From: JBHIBD01 sp046758865
GTDB lineage: Bacteria; Planctomycetota; Brocadiia; Brocadiales; Bathyanammoxibiaceae
Direction: 5' to 3'
DNA length: 12,697 nucleotides
Assembly (NCBI GenBank): GCA_046758865.1
Contig: JBHIBD010000064.1
Coordinates: 1-12,697, forward strand
The translations under genes and the position numbers were made by a program. The notes below the pieces were generated by a model. The model did not search any database and was not told where the DNA came from. It saw only the letters and a list, made by a program, of their open reading frames with translations. Below are positions 1 through 6,365 of the stretch, piece by piece. Positions within the stretch are counted from its first letter, which is position 1, and every line of letters begins with the position of its first letter.

Positions 1-491
1 TAGCAGATGGCCTCCTCTAGCGTCTTGCCAACGGCAAAACTGCCGTGTCCCTTAACCATCGCCACCGGGGCCTTCATTAAGGCCTTGGCCAGCTTCTCGC
101 CCACCTCTTTAGACCCTACTACCTTCCTGGCAGTTATCACAGGTATTTCACCCAGGAGGATTATCCCCTCCGCATCGAGTGGTTGTATCGTCTTCTTGAC
201 CAGCGAGAGGGCTATGGCGTTGGGGGGGTGGGCGTGGATGACGGCCCCTGCACCTGTCATATCATATATTTTCTTGTGGACGGGATACTCTTTCGATACC
301 TCGGCAGGCTTGGCAGAGCCCCTCTTCGTAGAAACTTTGACCACGTCACCCTTTTGTAAATCTCCCAGCATGGCGGAATGGCGGGTGATGAAGATATCGC
401 CGCCCTTCCTGAGGCTGAGGTTACCGCCATGGGAGGTTATTAGCCCCAGGTGGAAGAGCTGTCTGCCTATGCGCCGGAATTCCTTCAACAT
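1..491 (-). CDS. Class II aldolase/adducin family protein (FucA-like), partial
   Basis: The reading frame runs from an ATG at 491 off the left edge, so only about 163 N-terminal residues are visible (family members are usually 180-220). The fold is that of zinc-dependent class II aldolases, which cleave sugar 1-phosphates such as L-fuculose-1-P or L-ribulose-5-P type substrates into DHAP or an equivalent plus an aldehyde. Visible signatures are the phosphate-binding SHGGNLS near residues 20-26, the catalytic Glu68 in SKEYPVH, the metal-binding His86 and His88 in IHAHPP, and a third metal His149 in KGHG. It starts 5 nt after the stop of the upstream zinc dehydrogenase, so the two are translated from one message. 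Substrate is unknown; a fuculose-, rhamnulose- or methylthioribulose-phosphate type activity are all possible. Family assignment is firm, substrate is inference. Confidence 0.9.
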   Translation of the reverse strand, partial: MLKEFRRIGRQLFHLGLITSHGGNLSLRKGGDIFITRHSAMLGDLQKGDVVKVSTKRGSAKPAEVSKEYPVHKKIYDMTGAGAVIHAHPPNAIALSLVKKTIQPLDAEGIILLGEIPVITARKVVGSKEVGEKLAKALMKAPVAMVKGHGSFAVGKTLEEAIC

Positions 492-496
492 TTAAA

Positions 497-1522
497 CTAT
501 CTCTGTGGCTCTATGATAACCTTAACAGACTCCTTGCCGCTGGCAACTAGCTGGAATCCTTTTCCTGTCTCTGCCAGACCTAATCGGTGCGTAATCATTT
601 CGTGCACAGGCACCCTGCGGGCGCGTATCAGTTCTATTGCCGTTGTGATGTCCGCGGGGGCGGCACCGTATGAGGGCATTATTGTTATAGAGTTGCGCCA
701 GAAATCATTGATGGGAACAGGGAGGCTGACGCCTGGTTCTGTGGGCGCAAAACAGAGGACTGTGCCTCCGCGGTCCACGGATTTTAGTGCCTGGTTAAAG
801 GCGGGGAGGGCACCGGCGCAGACTATTACAATGTCGGCAAGTCTGCCGCCGTTTACTTCCACTAGTCGGGTTGGTACGTCCTCGGTGGCGTGCATGACGG
901 CGTCTGCCCCAAATCTCTTGGCGAGCTTAAGACGGTACTCATTTAAATCCGTTGCCACCACCCGTCCAGCCCCAAGCGCACTGGCCAGCGCTATGTGGAG
1001 GAGTCCTGAAATGCCGCTACCTATGACCAGTATGCTGTTGCCCGGTTGTAGGCCTGCCAGCCTTTGACCCCGGACGACGCAGGCAAGCGGCTCAAAAAAC
1101 GAGCCGTCTTCAAACGATATCTCGTCAGGTAGGATAAACACGCCCCTGTCAACGTTGATTTGTGGTACGCGTATGTATTCAGCAAAGCCGCCGGGGTCAA
1201 AATTCGTGGTGTGCAGGGTGTCGCATGCGGTGTGGTTGCCGTTTAGACAGTAGTGGCACGTGTTGCAGGGGACATGGTGTGAGATGAACACCCTGTCGCC
1301 TTTTTTGTAATGTTCAACCCCTTCTCCAACCTCGACTACCTCCCCCGTAATCTCGTGGCCGAGCACCAGTGGCGCCTTTTTGATGCGGTACCACTCCATC
1401 ACATCACTGCCGCAGATGCCGCTGGCCATCACCTTTACCAACAGCTCGCCAGGGCCAATCTGCGGGGTCGGCCTCTCCTCCAACCGCACGTCCCTGTTGT
1501 TGTAGTACACCGCTACGCGCAT
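497..1522 (-). CDS. Zinc-dependent medium-chain alcohol/polyol dehydrogenase
   Basis: A 341-residue MDR dehydrogenase that oxidises a secondary alcohol or polyol with NAD(P). Catalytic zinc ligands are Cys37 (GICGSD), His56-Glu57 (LGHEITG) and Glu144 (FFEPLA). The structural zinc lobe has Cys86, Cys89, Cys92 and Cys100. The Rossmann motif is VIGSGISG near 167-174. It resembles sorbitol, threonine or galactitol-phosphate dehydrogenases; the substrate is not evident. The open frame extends upstream to 1681, but that extra 53 residues is the translation of a dispersed inverted-repeat element (1558-1680). The MRVAVYY start at 1522 matches the family N-terminus and has an AGAGGT Shine-Dalgarno-like site 10 nt upstream. 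It lies between an LsrF-like aldolase upstream and the class II aldolase downstream, suggesting a shared sugar pathway. Confidence 0.9.
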   Translation of the reverse strand: MRVAVYYNNRDVRLEERPTPQIGPGELLVKVMASGICGSDVMEWYRIKKAPLVLGHEITGEVVEVGEGVEHYKKGDRVFISHHVPCNTCHYCLNGNHTACDTLHTTNFDPGGFAEYIRVPQINVDRGVFILPDEISFEDGSFFEPLACVVRGQRLAGLQPGNSILVIGSGISGLLHIALASALGAGRVVATDLNEYRLKLAKRFGADAVMHATEDVPTRLVEVNGGRLADIVIVCAGALPAFNQALKSVDRGGTVLCFAPTEPGVSLPVPINDFWRNSITIMPSYGAAPADITTAIELIRARRVPVHEMITHRLGLAETGKGFQLVASGKESVKVIIEPQR

Positions 1523-1525
1523 CGA

Positions 1526-1556
1526 TATTGAGACCTCTGCGAAATTCGAGACAGAA
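1526..1556. repeat. Dispersed 14-bp motif plus GACAGAA, copy 1
   Basis: TATTGAGACCTCTG (1526-1539), followed after 10 nt by GACAGAA (1550-1556). The same arrangement recurs at 2664-2697 with a 13-nt gap. In both places it lies just upstream of a minus-strand start codon. Here the reverse complement supplies the AGAGGT that probably serves as ribosome binding site for the dehydrogenase. Confidence 0.6.
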
Positions 1557-1557
1557 A

Positions 1558-1680
1558 TGTCATTGCGAGGTATTCCGTCGCCTACGGCTAAGGATACCGA
1601 GGAGCCAAAAGCGACGAAGCAATCTCGTGAGTGGCTTTTACTATAAAACCTGAGATTGCTTCGCTTCGCTCGCAATGACA
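1558..1680. repeat. MITE-like inverted-repeat element, copy 1
   Basis: The 123-bp segment is bounded by perfect 12-bp terminal inverted repeats TGTCATTGCGAG (1558-1569) and CTCGCAATGACA (1669-1680). Internally it has a second inverted pair, GAAGCAATCTC near 1615-1625 and GAGATTGCTTC near 1652-1662. A second copy with the same ends lies at 6132-6244. This belongs to the widespread CATTGCGAG/GCAATCTC repeat type found in many bacterial phyla. It carries no gene but extends the adjacent dehydrogenase frame artificially. Confidence 0.85.
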
Positions 1681-1732
1681 AATGAAGTATGGGGCGTCTT
1701 AACGTACCTTACATTAATTATTTTCAGAAGAC

Positions 1733-1761
1733 GTAGGGGCGACCCGCCGGACCGCCCCTAC
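1733..1761. repeat. Palindromic GTAGGGGCG repeat
   Basis: GTAGGGGCG (1733-1741) and CGCCCCTAC (1753-1761) form a perfect 9-bp stem around an 11-nt GC-rich loop. It follows the LsrF-like gene in the transcribed direction and could form a strong RNA hairpin there, possibly as processing or termination signal. The CTACA end is shared with the palindromes clustered at 6036-6351. Confidence 0.75.
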
Positions 1762-1832
1762 AAAGATAATCAACGACTATGAAGGGTGTTGTCTGCCGAG
1801 AATTGAGGCGACAAGATTTTGTGAAGGTTTTG

Positions 1833-2645
1833 TCACAGCTCCGAGACCACTGGTTCTTTGCCGCTCTTAACCTCATTGAATATCTCATTGGCCTCCTTGG
1901 CGGTGGCCTTTTTGTGGATAATGGCACGCAGGGCCTTGGCCATGGCCACGGGGTGGTCATGTTTCCAGATATTCCTTCCCAGGTTTATACCTATGGCACC
2001 TTTTTGCATACCGTCGTGGACAAACTCAAACACCGGAAGCTCTGTATCAAACTTGGGTCCGCCTGCCATAACTACCGGAACCGGACAGCCATCTGTAACC
2101 TTCTCAAAGTCTTCGCACCAATATGTTTTTACCACCCTGGCACCCAGCTCTGCAGCGATGCGACAGCACAGACCCAGGTAGCGGGCGTCTCTTTTCTCCA
2201 GCTCCTTGCCCACGGCGGTGACTGCCATTACCGGTATGCCATATTCTTCACACTCATCCACCAGCCTACCCAGATTTACCAGTGTTTGATGCTCATACTC
2301 GCTGCCTATAAAGATAGACATGCCAACCGCTGAGGCGTTAAGCCGAAGGGCCTCTTTTACGGAGGTAGTAATACTTTCATTTGCAAGGTCTTTCCCGAGC
2401 ATGCTGGTGCCGCCAGATACGCGAAGGATGATTGGTTTACTTTTATCAGGGTTTATTGCCGAGCGCAGTACGCCCCTTGTGACAAAGAGTGCGTCGGCAT
2501 AAGCAAGCAGCGGTTTAATTGTTTCGCCCGGTCTTTCTAATCTGGTTGTGGGTCCTTGAAAGTATCCATGGTCTATCGGTAAAAACATACAGTGGCCGTC
2601 TGATTTTATCAGTTGTGCCATGCGGTTTTTCATTCCCCAATCCAT
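1833..2645 (-). CDS. LsrF/DhnA-type class I aldolase (thiolase-like)
   Basis: The 270-residue TIM-barrel enzyme belongs to the DeoC/LacD/DhnA superfamily. It most resembles LsrF, the autoinducer-2 pathway enzyme that splits 3-hydroxy-5-phosphonooxypentane-2,4-dione with CoA into DHAP and acetyl-CoA. Shared LsrF-type signatures, recalled rather than searched, are LDWGM-like MDWGM at the start, DHGYFQGPT at 25-33, TRGVLRS at 56-62, FIGSEYEHQ at 112-120 and the likely Schiff-base Lys173 in VVKTYWCE. Phosphate is probably bound by VMAGG and NLGRNIW. The start has an excellent AGGAGGG site 6-8 nt upstream. No other lsr genes are visible, and the neighbours are a zinc dehydrogenase and a class II aldolase, so the substrate may differ from AI-2. 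Archaeal-type fructose-bisphosphate aldolase or an aminodeoxyheptulosonate synthase are alternatives. Confidence 0.85.
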   Translation of the reverse strand: MDWGMKNRMAQLIKSDGHCMFLPIDHGYFQGPTTRLERPGETIKPLLAYADALFVTRGVLRSAINPDKSKPIILRVSGGTSMLGKDLANESITTSVKEALRLNASAVGMSIFIGSEYEHQTLVNLGRLVDECEEYGIPVMAVTAVGKELEKRDARYLGLCCRIAAELGARVVKTYWCEDFEKVTDGCPVPVVMAGGPKFDTELPVFEFVHDGMQKGAIGINLGRNIWKHDHPVAMAKALRAIIHKKATAKEANEIFNEVKSGKEPVVSEL

Positions 2646-2663
2646 TTCTAACCCTCCTCTACC

Positions 2664-2697
2664 TATTGAGACCTCTGTAAGAGGAAAACGGACAGAA
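2664..2697. repeat. Dispersed 14-bp motif plus GACAGAA, copy 2
   Basis: An exact second TATTGAGACCTCTG at 2664-2677, followed by GACAGAA at 2691-2697. It sits between the stop of the small Cys-rich gene and the Shine-Dalgarno of the LsrF-like gene. See the copy at 1526-1556. Confidence 0.6.
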
Positions 2698-2699
2698 CC

Positions 2700-2912
2700 T
2701 CATTTCTCAGGTCGTACGATTAAATAGCCCTTGTTTGTCAACCAGTGGTGAAACTCATACGTAGTATGTATACAGGCAGTCTGACATCTTTTGCGTATCT
2801 TCTGATACTCCTCAGAACCTTCCTGTTGGGCGTCCAGTTCCAACTGTAGGGGGCATCTTATGTCCTTACAGTATTCCCTTCGCTTATAGTCCGCATATCC
2901 CTTTATTGACAT
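2700..2912 (-). CDS. Small conserved-looking Cys-rich protein, unknown function
   Basis: A 70-residue soluble protein that I cannot name. It has four cysteines in two pairs, Cys15/Cys20 (CKDIRC) and Cys43/Cys47 (CQTAC), separated by an acidic linker. A histidine/aromatic cluster (TTYEFHHW) and a basic end follow. The pairs suggest a zinc or iron-sulfur site, or a disulfide-bonded hairpin. The ATG is preceded by AAAAGGGCGAGG, a plausible ribosome binding site. The gene is first in the minus-strand group and is followed 54 nt later by the LsrF-like gene. No signal peptide or membrane segment is visible. It could be a small regulatory or metal-binding protein; function is not claimed. Confidence 0.7.
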   Translation of the reverse strand: MSIKGYADYKRREYCKDIRCPLQLELDAQQEGSEEYQKIRKRCQTACIHTTYEFHHWLTNKGYLIVRPEK

Positions 2913-2929
2913 GACCTCGCCCTTTTGAC

Positions 2930-3222
2930 TCGTGCGGATTTTTATCGGACCCCCCGCAGATTCTCAGGTCTGTAAAGCCTCAGGAGAAGGCAGATTAGGC
3001 AATTTTTACCACACAACCAAAATAGTGTCAACGTCAAAATACCCAGGTAAGTTTTCAATGAAGTGAGGGATTTCAAGAGAGTGTCACGGAGACAGCAATT
3101 CTTCCAGGCGTGGCACAATAGGCAAGACTGCATCTGACTCTGGTGGTTTAAGGACACAAAAACTTAGATCCTTCTGGTTATGATAACCTCAATTAATTAA
3201 CAACTTGCCCAAAAGAAGATTG
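2930..3222. other. Divergent intergenic region without a supported gene
   Basis: This is the gap between the minus-strand small Cys gene and the plus-strand prenyl synthase. It should hold the promoter of the minus-strand operon, although I see no convincing -35/-10 pair for it. A 13-bp palindrome, GGTTAT-g-ATAACC at 3176-3188, is the main structured element and may be an operator. A 71-codon GTG-initiated minus-strand frame at 2942-3157 has no ribosome binding site and no family-like sequence, so it is not called. Confidence 0.5.
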
Positions 3223-3251
3223 TTGACATTTACGGTATGTCCTGATACCAT
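3223..3251 (+). promoter_or_regulatory. Sigma-70-like promoter of the prenyl synthase gene
   Basis: A perfect -35 TTGACA at 3223-3228 is followed by a 17-bp spacer and TACCAT at 3246-3251 (4 of 6 to TATAAT). Expected transcription start is near 3258, giving a leader of about 40 nt. A 5-bp inverted repeat GGTAT/ATACC at 3234-3249 lies in the spacer and overlaps the -10, and could be an operator. Confidence 0.55.
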
Positions 3252-3296
3252 CTAAACCCCTTTTGATACCTCGTTACTGCCAAGGGAAAAACCGGA

Positions 3297-4268
3297 ATGG
3301 ATGTAGCAGAGACTCTAAAGCCCGTTTACCCCTCCATGATGGAGGTGGAAAAGCGTCTTTACACAGACCTAGCCGTTAACAATAAAGAGGTTGGGGAGAT
3401 AATCCTCCACGTAAGCAAATTTAAGGGCAAGAGGGTTAGGCCTGCCCTCCTTCTCCTTTCTGGAGAGATTTGTGGAAAGATAGTCCCCCAGCATATAGAC
3501 CTGGCGGTTGTAGCGGAACTGGTACATATTGCCACGCTGATTCACGACGATGTAATCGACGACGCCACCATAAGAAGGCATGTTGAAAGTGTGAACGCAA
3601 AGTGGGGAAGAGAGATATCCATACTGCTAGGAGACTATATCTGGTCGAGGGGTTTTACTATTCTGGCCTCTATGGACTCGCAGATAGCCACCTATATAAT
3701 GTCTCAAACAGTAAACATCATGTGTGAAGGGGAGCTTGTTCAGCTCCTAAGGCGATACGACCTAAGCCTGACGGAAGACGAGTACCTGGACATAATAGAG
3801 CGTAAAACGGCCAGCCTATTTGCCACGAGCTGCCGTCTTGGTGCAATGTTTGCTGGTGCAAACCGCAAGATGCAAGAAACCTTGACCGCCTACGGCCTTA
3901 AAGTCGGTATGGCATTTCAAATAGTAGACGACTGTCTTGATATAATTGGGAGTGAAGACGAGATGGGAAAGTCACTTTCCTCCGACATAAAAAAGGGAAA
4001 GCTGACCCTGCCCATAATACGAGTGGTTGGAAACCTTCCAGAGGCCCGAAGGGAGAGCACGTGCAACTGGATCTTCCAGAATTTTAGTGACCAAAATCGT
4101 AGCACAGTGCTGGGACTCCTTACGGAACACGATGCTGTGGAGTATGCCATGAATAAGGCCCACTTCTATATACAAGAGGCCAAGGACAGTATTTTATGCC
4201 TACCAGAGTCCGAGAGCAAAACAGCCCTATTGGACCTGGCCGATTATGTAGTCAACAGAACCAAATAA
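3297..4268 (+). CDS. Long-chain all-trans polyprenyl diphosphate synthase
   Basis: The 323-residue enzyme extends FPP or GGPP with isopentenyl diphosphate to make a long prenyl chain, typically the quinone side chain. Motifs in order are GKRVRP (44-49), the first aspartate-rich motif HDDVIDD (DDVID at 84-88), GDYIWSRG (112-119), EGELVQ (144-149), ERKTASLF (168-175) and the second aspartate-rich motif DDCLD (211-215), followed by DIKKGKLTLP. Residues just before the first Asp motif (Ala79, Thr80) are small, which in this family allows long products. Length matches IspB/HepT-type synthases. The ATG at 3297 has AAGGG 10 nt upstream. It is monocistronic between two convergent or divergent neighbours. 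Product length (C35-C45) is inferred, not determined. A quinone role would suit the membrane HdrD-like protein nearby. Confidence 0.92.
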   Translation: MDVAETLKPVYPSMMEVEKRLYTDLAVNNKEVGEIILHVSKFKGKRVRPALLLLSGEICGKIVPQHIDLAVVAELVHIATLIHDDVIDDATIRRHVESVNAKWGREISILLGDYIWSRGFTILASMDSQIATYIMSQTVNIMCEGELVQLLRRYDLSLTEDEYLDIIERKTASLFATSCRLGAMFAGANRKMQETLTAYGLKVGMAFQIVDDCLDIIGSEDEMGKSLSSDIKKGKLTLPIIRVVGNLPEARRESTCNWIFQNFSDQNRSTVLGLLTEHDAVEYAMNKAHFYIQEAKDSILCLPESESKTALLDLADYVVNRTK

Positions 4269-4413
4269 ACGCCTTCTAGCCTGCGCTCAACCTCAAAGTC
4301 ATCAATGACAATCTCGCGGCGTGGGCAATTGAGCATCCTACCGCAATGAGACTCTCGATAAGCACCGTCCTGCTTTTTAAAATCTTCTAACTTTCAGGGC
4401 TGATGGTAGAGCC

Positions 4414-4947
4414 TTAATACGTTTCCTTCTGTGGAGTCCCCCAGATCACCCAGAATATCCCACAGATGGTCTTGGCGTCTAATATCTCACCCTTCTTAAT
4501 CTTATCTACTGCCTGACCCAGTGTCATCCTCACCACGTTTATGCCCTCTTCGGGTTTGTGCTCCATCTTTATTAGGTTTGTTGCCCTGTAAAGGTGCATT
4601 ACCTCGTTCATCACCCCAGGTGAGGTGTAGAACTGGCCCAGTTTTTCCATCCTTCTGGCAATCAAACCAACTTCCTCACCCAACTCCCGCACGGCGCATT
4701 GCTCTGGGCTTTCTCCCCTCTCAATAGTTCCAGCGGGTATCTCGTACAGCTCAGAACTCACGGCGTAACGGAACTGCTTTACCAAAAACACGTCCCCATC
4801 CTTTGTTACAGGTACAACGGCCACAGAGCCAGGATGAACCACAACCTCCCTATAAATACGCCTCCCGCTCGGAAGCTCAACCTCATCTCTATGGAGGCGC
4901 AGTCTCCTTCCACCATATATCATTTCGCTCTGGAGGGTCTTTTCCAA
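4414..4947 (-). CDS. Nudix hydrolase, ADP-ribose pyrophosphatase type
   Basis: The predicted 177-residue protein hydrolyses a nucleoside diphosphate linked to another moiety, most likely ADP-ribose. The Nudix box, consensus GX5EX7REUXEEXGU, is complete at residues 73-95 (GTIERGESPEQ through RELGEEVGL). It is preceded by the typical LYEIPAGT and followed by a proline about 15-17 residues after the box (TSPG), as in ADP-ribose pyrophosphatases. The longer frame reaches an ATG at 5022, but a TTG at 4947 is preceded by a perfect AGGAGG with 7-nt spacing and gives the family-typical length, so TTG is chosen. It follows the radical SAM gene by about 80 nt on the same strand and may be the last gene of the operon. 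No functional tie to sulfur chemistry is evident. Confidence 0.9.
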   Translation of the reverse strand: MEKTLQSEMIYGGRRLRLHRDEVELPSGRRIYREVVVHPGSVAVVPVTKDGDVFLVKQFRYAVSSELYEIPAGTIERGESPEQCAVRELGEEVGLIARRMEKLGQFYTSPGVMNEVMHLYRATNLIKMEHKPEEGINVVRMTLGQAVDKIKKGEILDAKTICGIFWVIWGTPQKETY

Positions 4948-5026
4948 TTCATTTCCTCCTATCAGGCAAAAAGAAATTGTTGTTGTAGATTTGATGCGCC
5001 CAAGGTTATATGTGTAGCACAATAAT

Positions 5027-5944
5027 TCATCTTAGGCAAGGCGCAGGCAGTTCTAGTCCGCAACAGCTTTCCATAAAAACCGTCTCCAGGCCCTTATTGC
5101 GCGCATATGTTACTGCGCCCTCGGCGGGAAAGGCAATGCCGTCAAATCCCGCATCTATAGCCAACCGGTCAACCATTTGCTTGTACTCGCCCATAGGGCG
5201 TGCGCAACCCAGGATGATAGGGGTGGAGGGCATGTTCGACCGCGCCTCTTGAAAAAAATCCCCTACTGCCTCAATTGGCGGTGGAGTAACATCCTCCATT
5301 GGCGTACCTAGGAGTGGTGTTAATATTACAATCACCAAGGCCTTGAGACTGTGTAGCGAGACAATCTCCAGGGCCGTCTCTTCCCCCTTGAGCATACCGT
5401 AATGGAGTCCAAGCACAATGTGGGGCATCACCGGTATCTCGTGCCGGGATAATGCATGCATAGATGCCTCGTAGTCCTTGACGCTTGCCTTAAGGTGATA
5501 GACATCTCCTATGGTCTCATTACTACCTATCACGTCCATAAGCACGGCGTCTACGGCAGCCCAATTAAGAGCTCTTGCCAGGGTGTCATCTACAATTCCA
5601 GAGTGGACAAATATCTTCAGTCCCAAACTCCTCTTAATTTCTCTCATTGCATCAAAAAACCTTTCCAGAGGCACACGTCCGTACGTATCACAACCACCTG
5701 AGATGAGCACCCCTGTTGTGCCGGTTGAGGCGGCCTTGCGGCATGTTTCAAGGAGTTTTTCCGGTGTGGCGGCGGCCCTCATGTGTCTCAGAAGCTGCCC
5801 TCCACAGTGGTCACAGTTGAGCATGCACTCCCTTCCGGTTATGCTTATAGGCAGGAAGTTATGTGGGGTCTTTTGGGCAAATTCTTCTATCTCGTAGCGC
5901 TTAAGCCCTGGGGCATAGAAAACAATCCGACCTTGCTTATGCAT
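5027..5944 (-). CDS. Radical SAM protein, candidate LipS-type lipoyl synthase component
   Basis: A 305-residue radical SAM protein. The [4Fe-4S]-binding CxxxCxxC is Cys40, Cys44 and Cys47 in GRECMLNCDHCGG, followed by SGGCD (SAM-binding region) and a C-terminal GCARP. The pattern (ITGxxCxLNCDHCGG, then LISGGCD, VHSGxVDD, DVIGSNETI, PHIVLGLHYG, GCARPMG) matches, from memory, the biotin-synthase-like COG1856 family. I believe that family includes a subunit of the two-protein LipS1/LipS2 lipoyl synthases of archaea and sulfur-oxidising bacteria. A GcvH/LbpA-like lipoyl protein lies upstream, which supports this. No second LipS or lipoate ligase is in view, so the role is inference. The frame extends to 6046, but that part translates palindromic repeat DNA. 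The start is ATG 5944 or GTG 5956. Confidence 0.85.
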   Translation of the reverse strand: MHKQGRIVFYAPGLKRYEIEEFAQKTPHNFLPISITGRECMLNCDHCGGQLLRHMRAAATPEKLLETCRKAASTGTTGVLISGGCDTYGRVPLERFFDAMREIKRSLGLKIFVHSGIVDDTLARALNWAAVDAVLMDVIGSNETIGDVYHLKASVKDYEASMHALSRHEIPVMPHIVLGLHYGMLKGEETALEIVSLHSLKALVIVILTPLLGTPMEDVTPPPIEAVGDFFQEARSNMPSTPIILGCARPMGEYKQMVDRLAIDAGFDGIAFPAEGAVTYARNKGLETVFMESCCGLELPAPCLR

Positions 5945-5981
5945 TCCTTTTCTCACAATTAATTCTTTCTGACGTAGCGTA

Positions 5982-6024
5982 GCAGTCACGCCGGAGGCGG
6001 ATCTGCCTCTGGCACGACTTGCTG
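5982..6024. repeat. Long imperfect hairpin repeat
   Basis: GCAGTCACGCCGGAGGC at 5982-5998 pairs imperfectly with GCCTCTGGCACGACTTGC at 6005-6022 around a short GGATCT loop. The inner 24 bp (5985-6008) matches 6153-6176 at 20 of 24 positions, so the module also occurs inside the MITE-like copy 2. It forms the distal end of the repeat array upstream of the radical SAM gene. Confidence 0.65.
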
Positions 6025-6035
6025 CCACGTTCAGA

Positions 6036-6060
6036 CGTTGGAGCAAGCCCCAACGCTACA
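6036..6060. repeat. Hairpin with CTACA tag, unit 1
   Basis: CGTTGG (6036-6041) pairs with CCAACG (6050-6055) around a partly paired loop, followed by CTACA (6056-6060). It shares the CTACA tail with the other palindromes in this cluster although the stem sequence is different. Confidence 0.7.
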
Positions 6061-6069
6061 TTGTGCAAG

Positions 6070-6092
6070 GCCCCATGAATGGGGCAACTACA
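6070..6092. repeat. Hairpin with CTACA tag, unit 2
   Basis: GCCCCAT (6070-6076) and ATGGGGC (6079-6085) form a 7-bp stem, followed by AA and CTACA (6088-6092). A third stem sequence carries the same pentamer tail. Confidence 0.7.
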
Positions 6093-6131
6093 AATAAAGG
6101 ACAACCATTCACCTTAGGCCGATTGCCATTT

Positions 6132-6244
6132 TGTCATTGCGAGCGAAGCGATGTCACGCTAGAGGCGGATTCGCCTATCCTTTTGGCGAAGCAATCTCTT
6201 GAACACACAGGAGATTGCTTCGGGGCTGCGCCCCTCGCAATGAC
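6132..6244. repeat. MITE-like inverted-repeat element, copy 2
   Basis: A 113-bp element with terminal inverted repeats TGTCATTGCGAG (6132-6143) and CTCGCAATGAC (6234-6244). It has the same internal GAAGCAATCTC/GAGATTGCTTC pair as the copy at 1558-1680. The centre holds the GAGGCGGAT module shared with 5985-6008. It lies inside the palindrome cluster between the lipoyl-protein gene and the radical SAM gene. Confidence 0.85.
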
Positions 6245-6255
6245 GCATGGACCCT

Positions 6256-6320
6256 TGTAGCGTCCGTTCACTGCATCGGACGAACAAAAATAACGTCGGA
6301 TACAGAGATCCGACGCTACA
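6256..6320. repeat. Paired hairpins bounded by TGTAGCGTC inverted repeats
   Basis: The outer 9-bp inverted repeat TGTAGCGTC (6256-6264) / GACGCTACA (6312-6320) encloses two local hairpins. These are CGTCCG/CGGACG (6261-6266 with 6277-6282) and an 8-bp stem CGTCGGAT/ATCCGACG (6294-6301 with 6308-6315). The right end again finishes in CTACA (6316-6320), and the left end begins with its complement TGTAG. Confidence 0.75.
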
Positions 6321-6327
6321 AAAAACT

Positions 6328-6351
6328 TGCCTGATAAATCAGGCAGCTACA
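6328..6351. repeat. Hairpin with CTACA tag, unit 4
   Basis: TGCCTGAT (6328-6335) and ATCAGGCA (6338-6345) form a near-perfect palindrome, followed by GCTACA (6346-6351). It lies 14 nt past the stop codon of the lipoyl-protein gene in the transcribed direction. It would be the first hairpin met by RNA polymerase and could attenuate or terminate the message. Confidence 0.75.
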
Positions 6352-6365
6352 ATTGGGGCTGTGCC

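Noticed and set aside
450..1067. Plus-strand 205-codon frame
   Set aside because: Antisense shadow of the well-supported zinc dehydrogenase and aldolase.
1523..1681. N-terminal extension of the zinc dehydrogenase to 1681
   Set aside because: The extra 53 residues translate a MITE-like inverted repeat; the family N-terminus begins at 1522.
1779..2333. Plus-strand 184-codon frame
   Set aside because: Antisense shadow of the LsrF-like gene.
2942..3157. 71-codon minus-strand frame in the intergenic region
   Set aside because: GTG start, no ribosome binding site, no recognisable domain, and composition of non-coding DNA.
5957..6046. N-terminal extension of the radical SAM protein to 6046
   Set aside because: It translates palindromic repeat DNA; the family-like sequence begins near 5944.
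5970..6352. CRISPR array
   Set aside because: The repeats are hairpins of different sequence without regular spacing or uniform direct repeats.
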